A stretch of DNA of 33,541 bases, from assembly GCA_026386955.1 (NCBI GenBank), contig JAPLMQ010000168.1, positions 1 through 33,541 of the forward strand, in the 5' to 3' direction. The position numbers and the translations under genes are program-made. Shown piece by piece: positions 23,299 through 30,150 of the stretch (positions are counted from its first letter, which is position 1; each line of letters starts with the position of its first letter). Under the pieces are notes generated by a model. The model was not told the DNA's origin. It saw only the letters and a program-made list of their open reading frames with translations, and searched no databases. The DNA is from Planctomycetota bacterium (GTDB lineage: Bacteria; Planctomycetota; Phycisphaerae; Phycisphaerales; Phycisphaeraceae).

Positions 23299-23313
23299 GG
23301 AGGAGGCTGGCGG

Positions 23314-24219
23314 TCACACCAGCGTCTCGCCGATGGCGTAGATCCCTTCGGCGTCGAGCACGCGGTCGTTCGCGGTGAAGAGGCTGGCGATGGCGGCCTT
23401 GTGGATCTTCATCTTCGTCCCGCCCACGCCCAGCGCGCCGTACTGGAACCGACCGTCGACCTCCTTGCCCTTGTCCGGCCCGGCCACGCCCTCGATGCCC
23501 GCGGGCGGCACGGCATTCAGGTCGATCAGCACCTTGATCGTCTTCGCCTCCCGGAGGACCGAAGCGGGCAGCGTCATCGCCCCCGCGGCCCCGGCGGAGA
23601 TCACCGCGTCGGCCCCCTCCAGCGCCGCGAGCAGCGAGGGAGCCGTCCCGGTCGCGACGGCCTCTACCAGTTCCTCCGCGCCTTCGACCGGCGCCGCGCC
23701 TCCGACGGGCAGGCGCAGCGCGGCGTTGACCGCCTCCGCCGCCTCGGCGGCGCGGTCGATCGACCGGCTCGCGAGCCGGACGCGCACGCCCTGCCGGGCC
23801 AGCAGCCGGGCCGCCCGCTGCCCCACCGGCCCCGTGCCGGCCAGGACCACCGCGCGCGAGCCGCGCAGCGTGAGATGCCGGCGGACGGCGAAGACCGCGG
23901 CGGCGGCGGTGGTGTTCGCTCCGTTCGCGTCGAGCATCACCGAGACCCGCAACGGCCCGAAGAAGGTCTTGAGCGCGATCGCCAGGATCTCCTCCCCCCG
24001 CGCGACGTTCGAGCCGCCGATGAAGACCGCCGTGCGCTTCAGGTCGGCCGGGCCGCGGGTGAACATCGCGCCGTGGACCAGCCCCTGCACCTGGTCGGGC
24101 GTCACGTGGCCGTACGAGAAAAGCTGCTGCACGCCGGCGTCGATCGCCACCACACGGTCGAACACGCTGGGCTGGGCGTCGGTGTCGAGTTGGACGAGGA
24201 TGGAGGTTTTTTCGCTCAT
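23314..24219 (-). CDS. mtdB: NAD(P)-dependent methylene-tetrahydromethanopterin dehydrogenase (MtdA/MtdB type)
   Basis: The product has 301 residues, the usual length. The enzyme oxidises methylene-H4MPT to methenyl-H4MPT in the pterin-linked one-carbon pathway for formaldehyde oxidation. Recognised family segments are LDTDAQPSVFD (11-21), YGHVTPDQVQGLVHGAMFTRG (36-56), the FFGPLRVSVMLDANGANTTA block (86-105), the Rossmann motif GTGPVG (128-133) and GALGVGGTKMKIHKA near the C-terminus. The choice between MtdA (NADP) and MtdB (NAD or NADP) is uncertain from sequence alone; the symbol is my best guess. Planctomycetes are known to carry H4MPT-linked C1 genes. No partner (mch, fae, fhc) is in the window, so the gene is detached here from the rest of its pathway. 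Confidence 0.82.
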   Translation of the reverse strand: MSEKTSILVQLDTDAQPSVFDRVVAIDAGVQQLFSYGHVTPDQVQGLVHGAMFTRGPADLKRTAVFIGGSNVARGEEILAIALKTFFGPLRVSVMLDANGANTTAAAAVFAVRRHLTLRGSRAVVLAGTGPVGQRAARLLARQGVRVRLASRSIDRAAEAAEAVNAALRLPVGGAAPVEGAEELVEAVATGTAPSLLAALEGADAVISAGAAGAMTLPASVLREAKTIKVLIDLNAVPPAGIEGVAGPDKGKEVDGRFQYGALGVGGTKMKIHKAAIASLFTANDRVLDAEGIYAIGETLV

Positions 24220-24251
24220 GGGCTCAAGGTAATCCCGCCGCGGGCGCGGGG

Positions 24252-24458
24252 CAACCGTTTGCGGGCCCGCCGTGGACGGCCCGCGCGGTATTCGCCAGCG
24301 ACGATCTGAAGCGCGACCGCGAGAAGCTCCTGGCCGCGGGCTGCACGCCCGAGGGCGAGATCCTGCTCCTCCCCGCGCTGGGCGACGAGCTGGCGATGCT
24401 CCGCGACCCGTGGGGGCTGGCGATCCAGTTGGCGAAGCGCAGCAAGCCGATGATCTGA
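24252..24458 (+). pseudogene. VOC/glyoxalase-family C-terminal fragment
   Basis: An open frame ending at TGA 24456-24458 encodes VFASDDLKRDREKLLAAGC, then GDELAMLRDPWGLAIQLAKRS. This is the ending of vicinal-oxygen-chelate proteins (glyoxalase/bleomycin-resistance fold), where a DDLxxxREKLxAAG helix precedes a LRDPxGxxIQL strand. No start codon with a ribosome binding site precedes it, and the N-terminal half of the domain is missing. It abuts the 5' end of the divergent dehydrogenase gene. It is probably the remnant of a gene removed by a deletion. Confidence 0.55.
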
Positions 24459-24512
24459 CGGCTCTGTCCAGCGATCATCGGACGGATCCGTTCAATCGAG
24501 CCTCAAACAACA

Positions 24513-24547
24513 AAGCCCAGGCACCGCGGTGCCTGGGCTTTTGTTTT
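24513..24547 (+). terminator. Strong bidirectional terminator
   Basis: AAGCCCAGGCACCG at 24513-24526 is followed directly by its perfect complement through 24540, then TTGTTTT on the plus strand. On the minus strand it is followed by TGTTGTTTG. It ends the aldo/keto reductase transcript (minus) and any transcript of the VOC fragment (plus). Confidence 0.8.
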
Positions 24548-24568
24548 ACGTCGATCGAAAGGCGGTCC

Positions 24569-25774
24569 TCACGTGGTGCTGAGTCGCTTCGCCTCCGTGC
24601 CGCCCAGCCGCTCGTGGGCATCCTGCAGCAGTGCCCGCACCTTCGGCCCCAGGGGCGACCCGGCCGCAAGCTGGTCGATCTGCGCGAGGTCCGCCGCCGA
24701 GAGCTTGTCGACCTTCTGGCCCGGAAACCAGTGGCCACCGTTGCCGAACATGCCGTAGCGCATCTTGCCGTATTCGCTCATGTCCCATCCCAGCGCCAGG
24801 TTGCGCAGCCAGAGGGTCACGGGCAGGTTCATGCCGCCGGGGGTCTTCTCGTGCTCGGGCAGCGTCCAGCAAAGGGCCTCGGGGTCCTCGTTGCCGGTCG
24901 CCTCGCGCATCGCGGCCTTCAGCCGCGCGATGATCGGCGGAAGGATCTCCCCCGCCTTCTCCAGCAGCGGCAATGTCTCGATGTGCCGGTCGAAATCGTT
25001 CGGCCGGGCGGCGCCGACGCTCAGCGTGTGCACCTCCGGGCGGGCGAGGCAGAAGAGGTCGTTGAAGACGATCGGGTGCAGCGGCTTGCAGAGCTCGACG
25101 AGCTTCTCGGGCGGGGCGTAGAGCTTCCCGCCCTTGTCCGAGGGGCTGATGATGAAGACGCCCAGGTCGCGCTTCTTGGCCGCCTCGATCGCGGCCCAGT
25201 TCCGCTGGAAGATGTAGTACCAGTGCAGGTTCACGTAGTCGAAGCCGCCGTCGCCCTCATGGTTGATCGCGTCGAGGATCACGTCGCGCCCGGCGTGGGT
25301 TGAGAAGCCCACGTGCCGGCAGCGTCCCTGCTTCTGCAGCTTGCGGGCGGCCGCGAGGCAGCCGTTGGGGCGGCATGACCATTGGAGCAGCTCGTGGGTG
25401 TTGATCCCGTGGATGCTCAGCAAGTCGACGTGGTCGAGCTTGAGCAGCGACATCGACTTGTCGAACGTCTCGAGGAACTGCTTGGGGTCCTCGGAGGGGC
25501 CGACCTTGGTCTGGACGATGATCTTGTCTCGCGGGAGCGTGGGCAGGACATCGCCGAGTTGCATCTCGCTCGAGCCGTAGCCGCGGGCGGTCTCGATGTG
25601 GTTGATGCCCAGGTCGACCGAGCGGCGGATGGTCGCCTCGAGGTTCGCCTGGTTGTCGGCGGGGATGTCCTTCATCGGGACGTTGTCCCACTTGTACTGG
25701 TAGCGCATCCCGCCGCAGCTGAACACGGGCATCTTCAGGTTCGTCTTGCCGAAGCGTCGGTAAATCATGGCCAT
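24569..25774 (-). CDS. Aldo/keto reductase family oxidoreductase
   Basis: The product has 401 residues; the first 290 or so form the (beta/alpha)8 barrel that reduces carbonyl groups with NADPH. The catalytic tetrad can be located: Tyr66 in ARGYGSSE, Lys90 in VQTKVG, His122 in LSIHGI. The usual Asp of the DxA segment is Glu61 (HIETARGYG), a conservative change that I recall in part of this family. The C-terminal 110 residues (LPVTLWLRNLALGWDMSEYGKM and beyond) match the extension of the large predicted-oxidoreductase group, without the Cys cluster found in its ferredoxin-type members. The substrate is unknown. It is probably transcribed alone or after the MDR gene, and ends at a strong terminator. 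Confidence 0.85.
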   Translation of the reverse strand: MAMIYRRFGKTNLKMPVFSCGGMRYQYKWDNVPMKDIPADNQANLEATIRRSVDLGINHIETARGYGSSEMQLGDVLPTLPRDKIIVQTKVGPSEDPKQFLETFDKSMSLLKLDHVDLLSIHGINTHELLQWSCRPNGCLAAARKLQKQGRCRHVGFSTHAGRDVILDAINHEGDGGFDYVNLHWYYIFQRNWAAIEAAKKRDLGVFIISPSDKGGKLYAPPEKLVELCKPLHPIVFNDLFCLARPEVHTLSVGAARPNDFDRHIETLPLLEKAGEILPPIIARLKAAMREATGNEDPEALCWTLPEHEKTPGGMNLPVTLWLRNLALGWDMSEYGKMRYGMFGNGGHWFPGQKVDKLSAADLAQIDQLAAGSPLGPKVRALLQDAHERLGGTEAKRLSTT

Positions 25775-25850
25775 GCTTCACGCCTGGGGTTGGTGGGGTT
25801 CGAGATCGGGGCAGCCGATTGGGGCAGCAAAGGATAGTCGACGCAGCGGC

Positions 25851-26882
25851 TCACGGCACGAGCACAAGCTTGCCCACGTGCTTGCCGGCTTCCATGACCT
25901 CGTGGGCCCGGCGGACGTCGGCGAGTGGAAAGGCTTGGTCGACGTGTTGGCGGTAGACGCCTTGGGCGAAGCCTTCAAGGATGTGCCGGCAGCCCGGGCC
26001 GAAGGAGGCCGGGCCGGGGCTGGTCAGTTCCCCGAGCATCCAGCCGCGGATGGTGCCCGACTTGCGGATGAGCGGGTGGATGTCGATCGGGCCGGGCTCG
26101 CCGAGCAGGCCGTAGACGTGGATGGCCCCACCTTGCGCAAGCGAACGGATCTCGGTGGAGAGATATTCACCCGAGGCGACGGGGTCGAAGTAGACGTCGA
26201 TGCCGTGGCCTGAGGTAATCTTCTTGATGTCCTGGTGCCACGGGCGGAGCGTCGGGCCGTCGTGGGTGAGGACGTAATGGTCGAAGGCCGACTCGGGCAG
26301 GGCCTTGAGCCGGTCGATCTTCTCCTGGCGCGTCGAGAGTCCGACGGCGACGGCGCCGAGGCTGCGGACGATCTGGGCGGCGGCGAGGGCGACGCCGCTC
26401 GAGGCGGCCGGGAGGCCGACGAAATCGCCCGCGCGGATCTGCTGCTTCCAGACCAGGCAGCCCCAGGCGGTGAGGTAGGTCAGCCAGAGCGCGCCGAGCT
26501 GGTTGTCGGGGATCGCGTCGGGCGCAGGCCAGGCTTGCTCGGCCCGGCAGATGTAGTGGCTGCGGTACGTCCCGCCGATGCGGGCGGCCCCGGCCGAGGC
26601 ACGCGGGGCCTCGGGCCCGAGCACGACGCGCTGGCCGACGTCTCGGTCGAGCACGCTCGGGCCGATCGCGTCGATGATCCCGCCGCCCTCGAGACCTGGC
26701 GTGAAGGGCGGCGCGCCCGAGAGCAGGCGGTACTCTCCGCGGCGGGCCATCAAGTCGGCGTGGTTCATGCCGACGCTGGTGAGGCGGACGCGGATCTCGC
26801 CCTGACCCGGCTCGGGCGTGGGCAGTTCGTCCACGTCGAGCATCTCGACCCCGCCGAATTTCCGGATGACGACTTGCTTCAT
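25851..26882 (-). CDS. Zinc-free MDR-family oxidoreductase (quinone oxidoreductase-like)
   Basis: The product has 343 residues. The medium-chain dehydrogenase fold is evident: an N-terminal GroES-like part (LPTPEPGQGEIRVRLTSVGMN, HADLMARRGEY, PFTPGLEGGGIIDAIG) and a Rossmann part with LPAASSGVALAAAQIVRSLGA in place of the usual AAAGGVG motif, then YFDPVASG and GGAIHVYGLLGE. The catalytic Cys/His zinc ligands of alcohol dehydrogenases and the structural zinc lobe are absent, which fits the NADPH:quinone reductase/zeta-crystallin group. The substrate cannot be deduced. It lies 76 bases upstream of the aldo/keto reductase gene on the same strand, so the two may be co-transcribed. Confidence 0.85.
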   Translation of the reverse strand: MKQVVIRKFGGVEMLDVDELPTPEPGQGEIRVRLTSVGMNHADLMARRGEYRLLSGAPPFTPGLEGGGIIDAIGPSVLDRDVGQRVVLGPEAPRASAGAARIGGTYRSHYICRAEQAWPAPDAIPDNQLGALWLTYLTAWGCLVWKQQIRAGDFVGLPAASSGVALAAAQIVRSLGAVAVGLSTRQEKIDRLKALPESAFDHYVLTHDGPTLRPWHQDIKKITSGHGIDVYFDPVASGEYLSTEIRSLAQGGAIHVYGLLGEPGPIDIHPLIRKSGTIRGWMLGELTSPGPASFGPGCRHILEGFAQGVYRQHVDQAFPLADVRRAHEVMEAGKHVGKLVLVP

Positions 26883-26939
26883 GTCAGGGCTCGATGCGGA
26901 TCGGTATGGCCTCGCGCGGGCGCGGCGGTTGGGGGAGGC

Positions 26940-27308
26940 TCAGAGGTCGGCGTTGGCGCTGTTGAGCTTGCGGGTGAGTTGGGGCAACGGAGCCTGGACG
27001 AACTTGAGCAGTTTGCCGTTGGCGTCGTAGACGGCCAAGGCGGTGTGCTTGCCGTAGACGGTCATGATGAACTTGTAGGTCGCCGGGCCCTCGGGCTGGT
27101 CCGCGCGGGGGCGTTCGCGCCAGACGTCGGCGATCTGGGCGTCGGGGTAGGCGGCCACGAGTGCGTTGAGCGTCGGTACGGGTACGTCCACCACGCGGAT
27201 GGGGTCGTTGATCACCAGCGGGCATTTGCCGGCGGCGCATCCCCCCGACGACGCGGCGAGGGCGACGAGACAAAGAAGCGACGCAAGGCCGATCCGCGAT
27301 CGCGGCAT
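26940..27308 (-). CDS. Small hypothetical lipoprotein
   Basis: The product has 122 residues from ATG at 27308, chosen because it places a short basic segment (MPRSR) directly before a hydrophobic signal (IGLASLLCLVALAA) and a lipobox SSGGC; the frame extends further upstream without such features. The mature part has about 95 residues: a strand-rich region starting CPLVINDPIRVVDVPVPTLN, then ALVAAYPDAQIADVWRE and TYKFIMTVYGKHTALAVYD. That looks like a small alpha/beta domain of the PepSY or BLIP-like kind, but this is only an impression. The function is unknown. It is probably transcribed from the short divergent region shared with the glycosyltransferase gene. Confidence 0.65.
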   Translation of the reverse strand: MPRSRIGLASLLCLVALAASSGGCAAGKCPLVINDPIRVVDVPVPTLNALVAAYPDAQIADVWRERPRADQPEGPATYKFIMTVYGKHTALAVYDANGKLLKFVQAPLPQLTRKLNSANADL

Positions 27309-27478
27309 GGGGAGGACTCCGCCGGGGACAAAGGCTCGCCGCTCGACGCGGCTCATCAACGCAGTTCACCTGAGCACGATGCCCGACATCGCCGCGAGAA
27401 TCAAGCGAGAGGCGATCGACGCGGGACCCGCCGACGAGGCTTTGACGCTCGCGCGGGCGACCTCTAGATTGGCCGGGC

Positions 27479-29173
27479 TTGACCGCCACCACGCCACAAC
27501 CCCTCGACGCCCCGCGCCCCTGCCGGGTTTCGCCGCTCATGACCGTCTCGCTCGCGGCCGGCGCGGTGCTGCTCACGCACCTCTGGATGCTCGGCGGCCC
27601 TCCCCTCGCCCGCACCGAGGCCCACCGCGCCTTGACCGGGCACGAGATCCTCCAGACCGGCCACTGGCTGGTCACCACGCTCTACGGGAACGTCTACCTG
27701 CGCAAGCCGCCGGGCTTCTACTGGGTCGTCGCCCTCTCGGAGTCAATCCTGGGCGCCAACGGCTGGGGCTGGCGTGTCCCCTCGGCTCTTGCGTCGGCCT
27801 GCATGGCGGCGGCCGTCGCGCTGATGACGCGGCGATGGTTCGGCCCGCGGGCGGGACTCATCGGCGGACTCTCCTACGTCGCCCTCGTGCCGCTCTGGGC
27901 CCAAGGGCGCAGCGCCGACATCGACGCCCTCAACATGCTCGCCAGCGCGACCTGCGCCCTGATCGTCCTGCACCTGAACTGGTCCGGCACGCCGCGCCCG
28001 TACCTCTGGGCCGGCCTGCTGGCACTCGCGGCTGGCGCGATGCTGATGGTCAAGGGCCCGGCCGGCGGAGCGCCACTGCTCGCGGCGCTGGTCGCACCGT
28101 CGATCGCCATGCGCGACTGGAAGCCGCTCCGCCGCGCAGCGGTCTGGCTCGCGCTGGCGGCGGGCGTGGCGGTCTTCGCCGCGTGGGCCTTCGCCGCGTG
28201 GCGGTACCTTTCAGCCCACAACCTGACACTCGACCTGCGCGGTGTCGAGGAGCTGCGCTCCCGCGTCGCGGGGCGGGGCATCTCGCAATGGATCGATGTC
28301 GCGGCGGTGCCCGCCGAACTGTTCGCCTTCGCACTGCCCCTCTCGCTCGCGGCCATCCTCGCGTCCCTGCGACCGACCCGTGACGCCGTTTTGCCCGACG
28401 CCGCCCGCCTCGCCCGAGCCCTCGCGGCCGCCCTCGTCGGAGCCTTGGTCATCGGCGTGCTGGGCGGGGTCAACAACGTGCGCTACGGCTACGTCGCCCT
28501 TCCGCTCCTCTGCCCGCTGGTGGGCCTCGTGGGCGACACTTGGGCGAGCGGAGCCTACTCCGTCGCCACACAGCGGCTCCTGCGGCAAGTGCTCACCGTC
28601 ACGACGCTGGGCTACGCGGCCTTCGCGGCCACGCTGCTGGTTCAGACGTGGCGAGTCCACGGCGATCGGCCGCTGCTGATCGGCATCGCCGTCGCGCTGG
28701 CGCTGGCGACGATCTGGTCCGTCGCCGGCTGGCTGCGCCAACGCCTCGCCTCCGCGGCCACGGGCTCGCTCGTGGTCGTCCTCGCCCTGGGCCTGGCCTA
28801 CGCCCACCGCAAGAACCAGGAGCGAGTCGAATTCTCCGCGCAGAAGGCCGGGCTGAAGCTGGGCAAGACCGTCGGCCAGGGCACGCGCGTCCTGACCGAC
28901 CGCATGGTGATGTTCAAGCCGGAGCTTTTCTATTACGCTCAGGTCGATGTCGACTATCAGTTGACCAGCCTTGAGCAGCCGCATGACTTGGGGGCCGCGA
29001 CGTGGGTCGTCTTCCACGACGACGAATGGACGGCCTGGCATGACGCGATGCCCGATCGCTTCCGCAACGTCACCCCCCTGCCGATCGTCGGCGACGGCGC
29101 GGTGGTGGCGCTCTACGATCCCGTGCCCGGGACGAGCCCGGCTGCGGATGAAACTCCCAAAGCGTCGCCGTGA
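27479..29173 (+). CDS. ArnT/PMT-type membrane glycosyltransferase (GT39/GT83-like)
   Basis: The product has 564 residues from a TTG start and about eleven or twelve hydrophobic segments. The first periplasmic loop carries EAHRALTGHEILQTGHWLV and YLRKPPGFYW, the signature loop of lipid-phosphate-sugar dependent transferases (ArnT, PMT), where the acidic residue at the loop start (Glu48 region) is the likely catalytic base. Residues 470-564 form a soluble C-terminal domain. These enzymes move a sugar from a polyprenyl-phosphate carrier to lipid A, a protein or another glycan on the outer face of the membrane. The acceptor is unknown. The phosphatase gene follows about 100 bases downstream on the same strand. 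Confidence 0.82.
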   Translation: MTATTPQPLDAPRPCRVSPLMTVSLAAGAVLLTHLWMLGGPPLARTEAHRALTGHEILQTGHWLVTTLYGNVYLRKPPGFYWVVALSESILGANGWGWRVPSALASACMAAAVALMTRRWFGPRAGLIGGLSYVALVPLWAQGRSADIDALNMLASATCALIVLHLNWSGTPRPYLWAGLLALAAGAMLMVKGPAGGAPLLAALVAPSIAMRDWKPLRRAAVWLALAAGVAVFAAWAFAAWRYLSAHNLTLDLRGVEELRSRVAGRGISQWIDVAAVPAELFAFALPLSLAAILASLRPTRDAVLPDAARLARALAAALVGALVIGVLGGVNNVRYGYVALPLLCPLVGLVGDTWASGAYSVATQRLLRQVLTVTTLGYAAFAATLLVQTWRVHGDRPLLIGIAVALALATIWSVAGWLRQRLASAATGSLVVVLALGLAYAHRKNQERVEFSAQKAGLKLGKTVGQGTRVLTDRMVMFKPELFYYAQVDVDYQLTSLEQPHDLGAATWVVFHDDEWTAWHDAMPDRFRNVTPLPIVGDGAVVALYDPVPGTSPAADETPKASP

Positions 29174-29272
29174 TCCCGCGTGAGCGGCTTGCGACGGTGT
29201 TATGCTTGAAGGCGAAATGAAAGCCTGAAGTCCCTGAAGCCGTTGGGCCGGGCGCCGGGGTTGGAGACGTGC

Positions 29273-29944
29273 GTGACCGCTGAACCTCTCAATCCGACGG
29301 CTGCTCCCGCCTCGAAAGGGCGCGGCAAGCTGCTGATCATCATCGCCCTCGTGGCGGCGGTCATCGGGTTGGGCGCGTGGGTTTGGGACTCGCAGGTCAA
29401 GAACCGCGTCTTTCCCAAACGCTGGGGCGTGGTCGAGCCGCGGTTGATCTTCCGCAGCGGGCAGATCGACGCCGGGCTGATCGAAGGCCAACTGTGCGAC
29501 AAGAAGATCGCCACCGTGGTCGACCTCACCGGCGACGATCCCGAAAACCCAGACCAAGTCGCCGAGCTGGCTGCCGTGAAAAAACTGGGCATCGAGCATC
29601 GCCGGTTCCCCCTGCGCGGCAACGGCACGGGCGACATCCGCTCCTACGCGGGGGCGATCGCCGCGATCCACGAGCAGCGCCAGGCGGGCAAGGCGGTGCT
29701 CGTCCACTGCTCCGCCGGCTCGCAGCGCACCGGGGGCGTCGTCGCCTCCTACCGCCTGCTTGTGGAGCAAAAGACTGACGTGCCGGCGATCCTCGCGGAG
29801 ATGCAGGAATACGACTGGCGCCCGAAGCGCGACGCGATCCTGCTTGATTACCTCAACGAGCACCTGCCCGAGCTGGCCCAGATGCTGGTCGACGCCCACG
29901 TGATCGACCACGTGCCCGCGACGATTCCGCGCCTGGCTCCGTGA
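29273..29944 (+). CDS. Membrane-anchored tyrosine/dual-specificity phosphatase
   Basis: The product has 223 residues from GTG 29273, preferred over TTG 29243 because GGAG lies 6 bases upstream. A short cytosolic head is followed by one membrane helix (LLIIIALVAAVIGLGAWVW), which places the catalytic domain outside the cytoplasm. The domain has FRSGQIDAGLI near its start, the general-acid region LRGNGTGDIRSY, and the P-loop HCSAGSQRTGG with nucleophile Cys146 and Arg152 (the CX5R signature). It should hydrolyse phosphate monoesters of protein Tyr/Ser/Thr or of lipids or polyprenyl carriers. The neighbouring polyprenyl-dependent glycosyltransferase makes a lipid or carrier phosphate worth considering, but this is inference. 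Confidence 0.82.
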   Translation: MTAEPLNPTAAPASKGRGKLLIIIALVAAVIGLGAWVWDSQVKNRVFPKRWGVVEPRLIFRSGQIDAGLIEGQLCDKKIATVVDLTGDDPENPDQVAELAAVKKLGIEHRRFPLRGNGTGDIRSYAGAIAAIHEQRQAGKAVLVHCSAGSQRTGGVVASYRLLVEQKTDVPAILAEMQEYDWRPKRDAILLDYLNEHLPELAQMLVDAHVIDHVPATIPRLAP

Positions 29945-30150
29945 CGCAAGCCCACGCAATCGTCATGGCCCGCCCACGCTGGCATCTTCATTGCAGGCGG
30001 GTTGATGTGGGTGGCCCTCCGAGTTGCAAAGCCTGATCCCACGCCGTCTGGCCACCCTAGACAATCCCCCCGAGTGCGATCGGGCGGGCGATTGCTTAAT
30101 CTCTGTGCACCTCGCGTGTCGCCCCGTCGCAGCCGCCGGAATTTGTCGGT

